Shown: in pieces, positions 32,668 to 40,418 of the stretch | How the letters are laid out: the number at the start of each line of letters is the position of its first letter | How positions within the stretch are numbered: position 1 is the first letter of the stretch | Source: Spirochaetia bacterium | Lineage (GTDB): Bacteria; Spirochaetota; Spirochaetia; DSM-16054; Sediminispirochaetaceae | Assembly (NCBI GenBank): GCA_021736475.1 | Contig: JAIPFV010000012.1 | Location: 1-46,684, forward strand | Length of the DNA stretch: 46,684 nucleotides | Direction: 5' to 3' | Made by a program: the position numbers and the translations under genes | The notes under the pieces: generated by a model | Seen by the model: only the letters and a program-made list of their open reading frames with translations | What the model was told of the DNA's origin: nothing | Databases searched by the model: none

Positions 32668-35538
32668 TCAGAAGTACCGTATCGGATCTACCGGGAATCG
32701 GATGGTAAATTTCGGAGAGGGTTTTTTTTCTAATTCAAGAGTTCCCTCTAACTGCCTTACAAGGATAGATATCAGCTTTAAGCCTGAGGTCTCCGTATTC
32801 TCTATATCAATATCTTCGGGAAATGGATTTCCACTATTCGAAAGGCTGAGGATGTGGAACTGATTGTATTTATCTTCTGTGAGGCCAACAGTAAAAATGG
32901 CTTCCTCGGAGGTAAAGCCGTATTTAATTGCGTTGGTGGCTATCTCGTTTGCTATTAAGCCTAAAGATATAGCAGTTTTTGTGGGAATGCTCAGCTCTTC
33001 GATCTTATTGACTATTCTTACGTTCCGGTCGGTGCTGAAGGAGAATATGGTCTGTAAAAGCTCTTGGAAGTATTCTCTTACCTCGATTCTGTCTAATTCA
33101 GTGTGATGCTGGAGCTTCTCATGTACCAATTGAATCGCATGAATTCTGTGTTTCAGATCACTTAGATCAGCTTCAATTTCCGAGTCTTTTAAGCTGATAA
33201 GAGAAGAGACCATGGAGAGGTTGTTTTTTACCCTATGGTTGAGTTCTCTCATGAGGAAGTCCTTTTGTTCAAATGCCTTTTGGAGGGCTTCTTGAGTTCG
33301 TTTACTCTCGGTGATGTCCTGTGCTGTCCCCACCATTCGCACAGCACGACCTGTATCCTGATCAAACTCCACTTCCCCGAGGGCTTTAATGTATCTAACT
33401 TCTCTGTTATCCGCCCTAATTATTCTGTGTTCAATATTGTAGGGTATTCCTTTTTCTTTTGCCTCAGAGAAGGCTTTTTCAATATACGGGGCATCTTCCG
33501 AGTGTGCAATTTTAATCAGCTTGGATGTATCTAAATCGTTGGTCACAACTCCATGGATTTTTTTCCATTGTTCTGAAAAATACCAGGTATCATGAACAAT
33601 ATCCCACTCCCATGAACCGAGGTTCGCTATCTTTTGTGCCTCTTCCAGTAAAGTAGACTTTCGAGCAAGAGTCTTTTCCGCTTGCTTGCGTTTGGTAATA
33701 TCACGAACACTCGATACCACGAACTTCTTTTTCCCTTCAGTATAGAGATACGCGCTCACCTCTATCGGAATAATAACCCCATCTTTTCTTATATTCTCGG
33801 TTTCAAAGGTAAGATGTTTTTTACGCATTAGCTCTTGGGCATGCAGATGCATTGCCTTTGCGCTGCTCTCCGGCAGTACGCTTTGGGCAGACATGTTTAG
33901 GAGCTCTTCGCGGCTGTACTGCAATAGAGTAGTTGCCTGTTCGTTTACCTCGATATTTTTGCTTGGCAGATTGTTCTCTCCTATTTCATGGACGAAGATG
34001 GCGTCATTCGAATAATTAAACAGCAAACGATATTTTTCTCTGCTTTTTTCCGCCTGACTGCGCTCGGTAATGTCCATGGCGGTAAAGGTAACCCCTAAGG
34101 AGATATCGGCCGGATGAATGGGGGATGAGGCGAGGAGAACTTGTATAACCGTACCGTCTTTTTTCTTCCAACAGGTTTCAACGCTTCCACTGCCCTGTGC
34201 ATTTATCTGCCGGTACTTCTCTGAGCCCACGTACTCAAAATCCTCCTGAGACGGATAGAGTATTCTGGCGGGTTTTCCTATGAGATCCTCGCGGGAGTAG
34301 CCTGTCATACGGCAAAGTTTTTCGTTCGCCTCTACTATGATTCTTTTTTTCCGGCCTCGGACGACCCCTATACCGGTTGGGGCGGCTTTTAATATGCTCG
34401 CGATTTTATCTCTGCTCTCCATTAGTGCCGCTTCCGCCTGTTTTTGGACCGATAGGTCACGGCCTATGACCAGGGTCGCGGGAGAGGAGTCGAAGGTGAT
34501 CGGTATGGAGGTTGATTCACAGCAGATGGTTTTGCCGTCTTTACGAAGGATGGTTATTTCTTGAGCAGGATTTGAGCAGCCTGCTTCGACTTTTTCCATT
34601 CGCTCTTCGATTCTCTGCAGCGAGTCATCGGCAAATGTATTCTGTATTGGAGTGCCTATGAGCTCCTGGGAAGATGAATACCCCAAAAGCTCCGCCGCAT
34701 TAGGGTTGCTGTAGACATACTTGCCATCTTGAACCACGAGTATAGAGATTGGTGCTGAACGCAGCAGCAGATCGTACTGTTCCCGCTGTCGGTCGAGTGC
34801 CTCCTGCATACGCTTGGATTCGGTGATATCCTGGACATGGGTTACGAAGTGAATAGGCTTTCCCTCTGAGTCACGCAGAAGCATGCTGTTGATATCGGTC
34901 AACACTACATCGCCATTTTTCCGGATGTAGCGCTTGGTGAACTCTCTGCGGTCTACCTTCCCGTCGAGCATCATTTTCATCTGATTGACACTCATCTCGA
35001 CATCTGCCGGGTGGGTCAATTCTGAAAAATTGACCGAATAAATTTCCGCTTGTGAATACCCGAGCATTGATGCAAAGGCCTTATTTAACTGCAGGAGTTC
35101 TCCGGAGGGGGAGGTGAGAACCATTCCGACGGAGGTATACTCGAAGGCTTTTCGGAATTTGTTTTCGCTTTCCCAGAGTCGAAAGGCCATTCTGATGGAG
35201 GCAATCAGCACCGTCTCACCGGAGTTTTTAACGATATAGCCGTAGGAGGTAATGCCCTCAGTCTTTTCTACTACCGCCGGCTCGGTGTGGGAGGAGAGAA
35301 ATACAACCGGCAGATCGCGGGTCTCTAGTATTCTCTCTGCGGCTTCGGTTCCGTCGATTCCCTTGCCCAGGTCGATGTCCATGAGGATAAGGGCAATGTC
35401 GGAATCTGAGGCCGCTGCTTTGACGGCTCTCTCGCCGCTGTGGACAGTGCTTACCTCGAAGCCGTGCTTCTCCAGCATCCGGGCTTCGGACATTGCGATA
35501 ATGGCCTCATCTTCGACTAACAGAATCTTCCTGGACAC
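32668..35538 (-). CDS. REC - multi-PAS - HisKA_2 sensor histidine kinase
   Basis: The 956-residue cytoplasmic protein opens with a receiver domain (phospho-acceptor Asp54 in LILMDIDLG; KNSGE near residue 105). About five PAS/PAC units follow (roughly 125-245, 250-368, 370-495, 500-620, 640-755), most ending in DITE/DITK. A HisKA_2 dimerisation segment has the phospho-His in RELNHRVKNNL (near 775). The end is an HATPase (LGLIANEIATNAIKYGF). There are no transmembrane helices, so it senses internal signals or takes phosphate from another kinase. The start is a GTG at 35538, with AAGG upstream. No response-regulator gene is adjacent. Confidence 0.9.
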   Translation of the reverse strand: MSRKILLVEDEAIIAMSEARMLEKHGFEVSTVHSGERAVKAAASDSDIALILMDIDLGKGIDGTEAAERILETRDLPVVFLSSHTEPAVVEKTEGITSYGYIVKNSGETVLIASIRMAFRLWESENKFRKAFEYTSVGMVLTSPSGELLQLNKAFASMLGYSQAEIYSVNFSELTHPADVEMSVNQMKMMLDGKVDRREFTKRYIRKNGDVVLTDINSMLLRDSEGKPIHFVTHVQDITESKRMQEALDRQREQYDLLLRSAPISILVVQDGKYVYSNPNAAELLGYSSSQELIGTPIQNTFADDSLQRIEERMEKVEAGCSNPAQEITILRKDGKTICCESTSIPITFDSSPATLVIGRDLSVQKQAEAALMESRDKIASILKAAPTGIGVVRGRKKRIIVEANEKLCRMTGYSREDLIGKPARILYPSQEDFEYVGSEKYRQINAQGSGSVETCWKKKDGTVIQVLLASSPIHPADISLGVTFTAMDITERSQAEKSREKYRLLFNYSNDAIFVHEIGENNLPSKNIEVNEQATTLLQYSREELLNMSAQSVLPESSAKAMHLHAQELMRKKHLTFETENIRKDGVIIPIEVSAYLYTEGKKKFVVSSVRDITKRKQAEKTLARKSTLLEEAQKIANLGSWEWDIVHDTWYFSEQWKKIHGVVTNDLDTSKLIKIAHSEDAPYIEKAFSEAKEKGIPYNIEHRIIRADNREVRYIKALGEVEFDQDTGRAVRMVGTAQDITESKRTQEALQKAFEQKDFLMRELNHRVKNNLSMVSSLISLKDSEIEADLSDLKHRIHAIQLVHEKLQHHTELDRIEVREYFQELLQTIFSFSTDRNVRIVNKIEELSIPTKTAISLGLIANEIATNAIKYGFTSEEAIFTVGLTEDKYNQFHILSLSNSGNPFPEDIDIENTETSGLKLISILVRQLEGTLELEKKPSPKFTIRFPVDPIRYF

Positions 35539-35640
35539 TACACACCTTCTTCGGCTGCACTCGGGGGATACACCCTATTCTAAGGGGCGCGGTGTCAACT
35601 ATCAAGATAAGAAAGAGTATATATTTTCTACGGATATCTT

Positions 35641-36486
35641 CTACCTGGAATGCTCTTCCATAAACGCGAGGGAGGTCTGGATAATCGCGGTTGTCTCAGG
35701 TGGACACTCAACTCCTCGGCAGTCAAATGCATGATCACCAGGGTGTATATGGTATTCGACAGCCGATCCCCGCGCCTGCAGCTTCTCCACGAAACGGTCA
35801 ATCATATTGCCGTCCGCCCACACATCCTTTGCAGCTTTAACTACATACAAAGGAATAGTAGTATCAATATCCGAATAAGCCATCATGTCTCCATAGAGCA
35901 GCACCTCGAAAATCGGCCGTTTTCCTGCAAAGTCAGCATTGCCGGTCCGCATCATTTTTATCGCCGATATACAGCTGTTGGAACAAGTCCATACACCGAA
36001 ACGGTCCGAATCAACTCCGTAGACACTCCCGTTTTGCTTTAGCCATTCTACTACCTCAATCAAGCTCTCCTCGGTACTGCTGCCGGTTTCGTAGGTAACT
36101 GCCACCAAACCTTGTTCGGAAATTAGCTGTGCCCATCCAAGAGCTTGATTGGTCCACATGTATGGACGGCCAATCTCTCTGCGGTTTTTCACATCGGATT
36201 GTGCACCGTTTACAATTAATACCGCCGGCCGGGGTTCAGCAAAAAGCATATCGGGTGGGTAGTAAAAATCAATGAGCAGCTTGTCCGAATAAGTGGTAGA
36301 GGCTACGGTCACTCCGGTTTCTTCATGCACGCCAAAAACCTTTCCTGACGAATAGTCCGGTCCATTCTGAAAGACAGCCTCTTTATGTGTGCTCATCGGA
36401 ATGACATTCGGTTCAGCTGCAATCGGTATGGGCACTAGAATTGTAACCAGTAAAACAAATAGAAGAGTGGTAGGAAGCCTTTTCAT
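35641..36486 (-). CDS. Secreted alpha/beta-hydrolase
   Basis: The 281-residue protein has a signal peptide (TTLLFVLLVTILVPIPIAA) and a dienelactone-hydrolase/acyl-peptidase-like fold. The nucleophile elbow reads FGVWTCSNSCIS, where most relatives have G-x-S-x-G; the Ser between Cys and Asn is the likely nucleophile. The acid is in VVKAAKDVWADG and the His in HPGDHAFD. GAGGTG precedes the ATG. Its leader is duplicated at 28.99 kb. Substrate unknown. Confidence 0.82.
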   Translation of the reverse strand: MKRLPTTLLFVLLVTILVPIPIAAEPNVIPMSTHKEAVFQNGPDYSSGKVFGVHEETGVTVASTTYSDKLLIDFYYPPDMLFAEPRPAVLIVNGAQSDVKNRREIGRPYMWTNQALGWAQLISEQGLVAVTYETGSSTEESLIEVVEWLKQNGSVYGVDSDRFGVWTCSNSCISAIKMMRTGNADFAGKRPIFEVLLYGDMMAYSDIDTTIPLYVVKAAKDVWADGNMIDRFVEKLQARGSAVEYHIHPGDHAFDCRGVECPPETTAIIQTSLAFMEEHSR

Positions 36487-36525
36487 ATTTCACCTCCTCA
36501 TATAGATACTAAAGACCAATCGAAG
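36484..36525 (-). repeat. Duplicated leader, copy 2 (with hydrolase start)
   Basis: This 42-base leader matches 28987-29028 at 37 positions. The likely promoter lies just upstream: TTCAGA (36560-36565), 17 bases, TATAAT (36537-36542), all on the minus strand. Confidence 0.7.
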
Positions 36526-36664
36526 GTGCATACAATATTATATACCCGATAATGCCCTATCTGAAAGGCCGATGTATCAATAGTTAAGTAAAAATTATGA
36601 TGTACACACGTTTGCAAGACGCCGATATTTGCACCATAAAAGTAAAATCAAAAAGGAGATAAAA

Positions 36665-38173
36665 ATGAGTGTAAACAAAAAAGTGTTGCTATTATCAATG
36701 TTTATTACGGTTCTAGCGGGGTGTACTACAGTGCAGTCTACAGACGTAGAAAAGAGGGATAATCTAAATACAGCTTGGGACATAGATTATGGGCAGCCGA
36801 AAAAGTATATCGATCAGGGAGCCTGCACACACATAGATCCGCAATTCTATAATGAGTTGGATGCAATCGGAGAGATCTCTACCATTGAAGATCTTCACAA
36901 AATATACAGATATGTGTTCGATGAATACGCCCACCCTTCGGAAGCCGGCTATGAGCAGGACCCGCTGCAGCGGGTTGAACAGATCAAAACAAATAAAATA
37001 CTCGAGTTGAAAATCCTGAGCGGTGAGTTATCTTACGCCACATTGATGGCGAGTATTCTCCGCTATAAAGGTGTACCTGCGCTTGTGGCTCACGGCATGG
37101 CGATTGGAGGTTCACTGGATATCAATCCTCGTTCAGATTATACTTTTGTTGAAGCTTATATTGAAGGCAGCTGGATTCTCATGGATCCTACCAACAGAGA
37201 TAAACCTGCTCGAATTGAAGAGAACTATGATTTTTCATATCCTGTAGTTGCTTTCGAAAAAACCGACCTTGAATCTCGTTATGGAGAGCAGATTGGTTAT
37301 TATATTGTGGCGAAAGGGCTTGATTTGGTTGATAGCGGGTATGATTCTCAGGAAGCGCTTGAAAATATCAAGGAGGTACATGAAGAGTATATACAAAGCA
37401 ATTTTGCTCCTGAATCTTCCGAAAAGAGCGAACCGCGGCCCTCTCGTGAGCCGGAGATAGAAACTCTGAATCTTACAAAAGATGAAGTGCAGAAGATAAT
37501 TGAAAACAAGTGGGGCATTGATTACAGCCAGCCTAATCGCTATTTGCAGCAAGGTCCGCAAACTCGAATACCGAGTGAGTACCAGAAAGAAATTGATAAT
37601 ATCCTGGGTCCGGTAGAGAATATCGGTCAGTTAGTTAAGTTGTACGACTACATACATAGCACTTACCGAACTGAAGCAGCCGGCGGACGATACATCGGTA
37701 CAATGACAGTAGAACAGATTTTAAAAGAAAAATTTCTTACCGGATGTCATGATCATGGTTTGTTTGTGGCAAGCATACTCAGGCACAATGGGGTTCCGGC
37801 TGTCATTGTTGACGGTGTAGACCTGAACTTTGTTGAGAAATACCCGAACCATGATGGGTTTGGCGGACATGTGTATGTGGAGGCATTTATTGACGGGGAG
37901 TGGGTTTTGCTGGATTCAACTAACAGCCGCTACGTTCCCGACTACGATTACACCGACCCGGTGATAAATGAGTTTGAAAACAGGAATGCCCCTGAACACC
38001 TTGGTAAATTTGTCATGTTTAAAGGTCTCGACAGCAATTCTTACGGGGTCGATTCGCACGAAGATTTAATCAGTTATTTAATTGCCTATGCTGAATACCT
38101 GAATGATGAATACCAAGTTGAACATTATTTCGAGAATTATCCGAAGCCGGAGAGTCTCAACATCCCGGAATAA
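36665..38173 (+). CDS. Lipoprotein with two transglutaminase-like domains, the first inactive
   Basis: The 502-residue lipoprotein (lipobox VLAGC, Cys20) contains two homologous units, about residues 36-245 and 278-495. Each starts with W-D/G-I-D-Y-x-Q-P and ends in an E-x-W-x-L-x-D-x-T-N block. In the second unit the Cys-His-Asp triad is intact (Cys360 in TGCHDHG, His401, Asp416). In the first, Cys is Glu121 and His is Tyr159; only Asp174 is kept. The first is therefore probably a non-catalytic binding domain. A Lys/Glu/Pro-rich linker joins them. AAAGGAG precedes the ATG. Such proteins cleave or crosslink cell-envelope peptides; the target here is unknown. Confidence 0.82.
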   Translation: MSVNKKVLLLSMFITVLAGCTTVQSTDVEKRDNLNTAWDIDYGQPKKYIDQGACTHIDPQFYNELDAIGEISTIEDLHKIYRYVFDEYAHPSEAGYEQDPLQRVEQIKTNKILELKILSGELSYATLMASILRYKGVPALVAHGMAIGGSLDINPRSDYTFVEAYIEGSWILMDPTNRDKPARIEENYDFSYPVVAFEKTDLESRYGEQIGYYIVAKGLDLVDSGYDSQEALENIKEVHEEYIQSNFAPESSEKSEPRPSREPEIETLNLTKDEVQKIIENKWGIDYSQPNRYLQQGPQTRIPSEYQKEIDNILGPVENIGQLVKLYDYIHSTYRTEAAGGRYIGTMTVEQILKEKFLTGCHDHGLFVASILRHNGVPAVIVDGVDLNFVEKYPNHDGFGGHVYVEAFIDGEWVLLDSTNSRYVPDYDYTDPVINEFENRNAPEHLGKFVMFKGLDSNSYGVDSHEDLISYLIAYAEYLNDEYQVEHYFENYPKPESLNIPE

Positions 38174-38186
38174 AACTACTGATTTA

Positions 38187-38263
38187 TGGTGGTTACGCAG
38201 GGAAGCCGAGCCGCACGCTTTGCATGCGGCTCGGCTATGCATCCGGGGTTATACCACCGCGCC
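38187..38263. terminator. Large GC-rich hairpin between convergent genes
   Basis: AGCCGAGCCGCA (38204-38215) pairs perfectly with TGCGGCTCGGCT (38225-38236) over a 9-base loop, and outer GGTGGT/ACCACC can close it further. No T-run follows, so it would be a non-canonical terminator or an RNA end protected by structure. Confidence 0.5.
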
Positions 38264-38302
38264 GTTCCATCGTATTCGAAGGTCAGAGTGAGGCGACCTG
38301 TA

Positions 38303-39139
38303 CTACCTGCTTCCGATAACGCGGAGGCCTTTGGGCGGAGTGTTTGGGGTGGACGGTTGGGTGGGGTTTTCGTCCTCTTTCACTGTAACGGTTACCTTGG
38401 CGCTGTCCGTCTGCCCTACATCATCGGTAACCGTGTAAGTAACGGTGAACGTCCCGGCGGTACTAAAGGTCACCAATCCAGGATCCTTTAAGGTACTATG
38501 TGTTGTTCCGTCTCCGAAATCCCAGGCATGGATGAGGCTTGAAACATCATCATCCGAGTGTGCTCCGGCAAAGGTGACCGTCTTCTTTTCATCGATGGTC
38601 ACATCCGATGCCGGGCTTATAATCTCGGCGGTGGGCGGGATGTTGAGGTCGATTGGATCGGGATCAATATCTGTTAAATTTGTGTCCTGACTCTTGATGG
38701 ATATATCAAGATTTGTGGTCGAAGACAGGCTGAGGGTGAGTATCCAGTTTTCATCAGTAGTTACAGTTCCTTTTGACATAGGCAATCCTGAATCCGGATT
38801 CTTATATATTTCCAGGATGTATTCCCCCGGATTTAATGAGTTTTCTTCGAGAACAATTCGCTCGCCCGTACTCCCTGATCCGCCCTTATCGAAGTCTTCC
38901 GGAGGGGACAAAATATCATCTGAAGAATCAGGATAAGTAAGGAGAAAACTCGGCGTCTCGACTGTCTGATTGGTGTCAACGGAAAGCACGAGATGGTGAA
39001 TTCCCTCTCCTGATGGTGCAAAAAAATACACTTCAAGCGATGAAACAGCTGTTGCACTGTAGCTGTGATCCTGACTCCACAGTGGCTGGCTAAAAAAGAG
39101 GCAACAAACTACCACTATAAATAGTGATTTCTTTTTCAT
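38303..39139 (-). CDS. Secreted PKD-domain protein
   Basis: The 278-residue protein has a signal peptide (MKKKSLFIVVVCCLFFSQPLWS), a beta-rich middle resembling a bacterial pre-peptidase-type domain (LNPGEYILEIYKN), and a C-terminal PKD domain (HAWDFGDGTTHSTLKDPG, then TYTVTDDVGQTDSAKVTV). It ends in a Pro/Thr-rich tail. AAGGAG precedes the ATG at 39139. It is the last gene of a three-gene envelope operon. PKD domains usually bind polysaccharide or protein at the surface. Confidence 0.82.
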   Translation of the reverse strand: MKKKSLFIVVVCCLFFSQPLWSQDHSYSATAVSSLEVYFFAPSGEGIHHLVLSVDTNQTVETPSFLLTYPDSSDDILSPPEDFDKGGSGSTGERIVLEENSLNPGEYILEIYKNPDSGLPMSKGTVTTDENWILTLSLSSTTNLDISIKSQDTNLTDIDPDPIDLNIPPTAEIISPASDVTIDEKKTVTFAGAHSDDDVSSLIHAWDFGDGTTHSTLKDPGLVTFSTAGTFTVTYTVTDDVGQTDSAKVTVTVKEDENPTQPSTPNTPPKGLRVIGSR

Positions 39140-39149
39140 ATTTACTCCT

Positions 39150-40418
39150 TTATTCAAAATGCAGGAAGACCGCCGCACCTGCATCGGTTGCTTCGGTATC
39201 ATCACCCGGCAGACCGACTAATGCGTAATTACCATCAACGGCGACAGACACGCCCGGATCAGCAATTAAAATGGAGCCCTGATCACTGTCGTTCCATACA
39301 AAACGCTGCAGCTGCACCCATTCGCCTTCATGAAGAAAAAATGTATAGAATGCTCTTTGCGTATTCGAATTATATCGAGGAGCGCTGATAACAAGCTGCT
39401 GTTCAGAGAGGGATAGTGTAGCCCCGAATAGATCGGCTGCGGCTCCTCCCGCGGCCTGTATTTTCTGAGCTTCAAGCCAGTTGGTGCCCTCCTTTTCAAA
39501 GTAATAGACCGAGCTCACATCTGGAGCAGCAACCGTAACCCCGGTATCATTAATTGCTACGGAACTCCCAAAAAGGACAATGCCGGTTTCATCCGGACAG
39601 AGAAGTGTTTCCCGTTTGTACCAGGTGTCACCGGAACGTTCATATATGTATGCAGCACCGAAATCCGTATTTTGCCTGTAAGCTCCTCCTATCAGATAGT
39701 CGCCTTTGATCGCCACAGCACATCCATAAAAATCACCACTACTTGTGTCATCGGGCCCGACTTCATTTTGAAATCCCCAATTGTCAGTTCCGCCCTGATT
39801 CCTGTAGAAAACATAAGCCGACCCCTCATTAGAATTGAAGCCGTAGTCAGCCGTGACAATGTAATCTCCATCGATGTCCACCGCCGATCCAAAAACCTCA
39901 GGTGAACCTGAAGGACTTACAATGGTCTTTGTCTCATTCCAATCCGATCCGTCCCATTGGTAGATATGGACCGCTCCTCCTCCGCTCTTTCCTATAGCAC
40001 CAACCACCGCGTATGAACCGGATATCGCTACAGAATAACCAAAAGAATCACCTGCACTGCCTGTCAGCCGGGTCTTTCTCTTCCAAGTTCCATTCTCGAG
40101 GTGGAATATGTAGGCCGCCCCCTCTCCGGAACTACCTTCATACAGAGAACCGATAATGGCCCTTTTCCCATCTATATCAACCGGATTACCGGGAGAAGTC
40201 GATGTATATCCCCCGAAGATGTAGTCTTCACCCGCATAGATCCCTGCTGTTACAGTCTGCTTGATTTTCCACTCCGACGCGCCGCTGATGGCCTTGTATG
40301 ATTGCCGCATCAGCGTATCCTCGCAGGCTGTGAAGAGCATCACCACCGCTGCAGCTGTAAAAATAACGCTCACCAGGCCGGCTGTTTTTCCGTATATTTC
40401 ATTTTTCATTTTTTTCAT
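39150..40418 (-). CDS. FG-GAP-like beta-propeller lipoprotein
   Basis: The 422-residue lipoprotein (lipobox MLFTAC, Cys32) is built of about seven blades of an integrin-like repeat. Each has a core such as FGxSVAIxGxYAVVGA, D-x-D-G-D-Y-I-V or FGAAYIYER. The ATG at 40418 shares a base with the upstream stop (TGATG) and has GGAGG ahead, so it is translationally coupled to the barrel/transglutaminase gene. Likely outer-membrane-anchored; function unknown. Confidence 0.85.
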   Translation of the reverse strand: MKKMKNEIYGKTAGLVSVIFTAAAVVMLFTACEDTLMRQSYKAISGASEWKIKQTVTAGIYAGEDYIFGGYTSTSPGNPVDIDGKRAIIGSLYEGSSGEGAAYIFHLENGTWKRKTRLTGSAGDSFGYSVAISGSYAVVGAIGKSGGGAVHIYQWDGSDWNETKTIVSPSGSPEVFGSAVDIDGDYIVTADYGFNSNEGSAYVFYRNQGGTDNWGFQNEVGPDDTSSGDFYGCAVAIKGDYLIGGAYRQNTDFGAAYIYERSGDTWYKRETLLCPDETGIVLFGSSVAINDTGVTVAAPDVSSVYYFEKEGTNWLEAQKIQAAGGAAADLFGATLSLSEQQLVISAPRYNSNTQRAFYTFFLHEGEWVQLQRFVWNDSDQGSILIADPGVSVAVDGNYALVGLPGDDTEATDAGAAVFLHFE

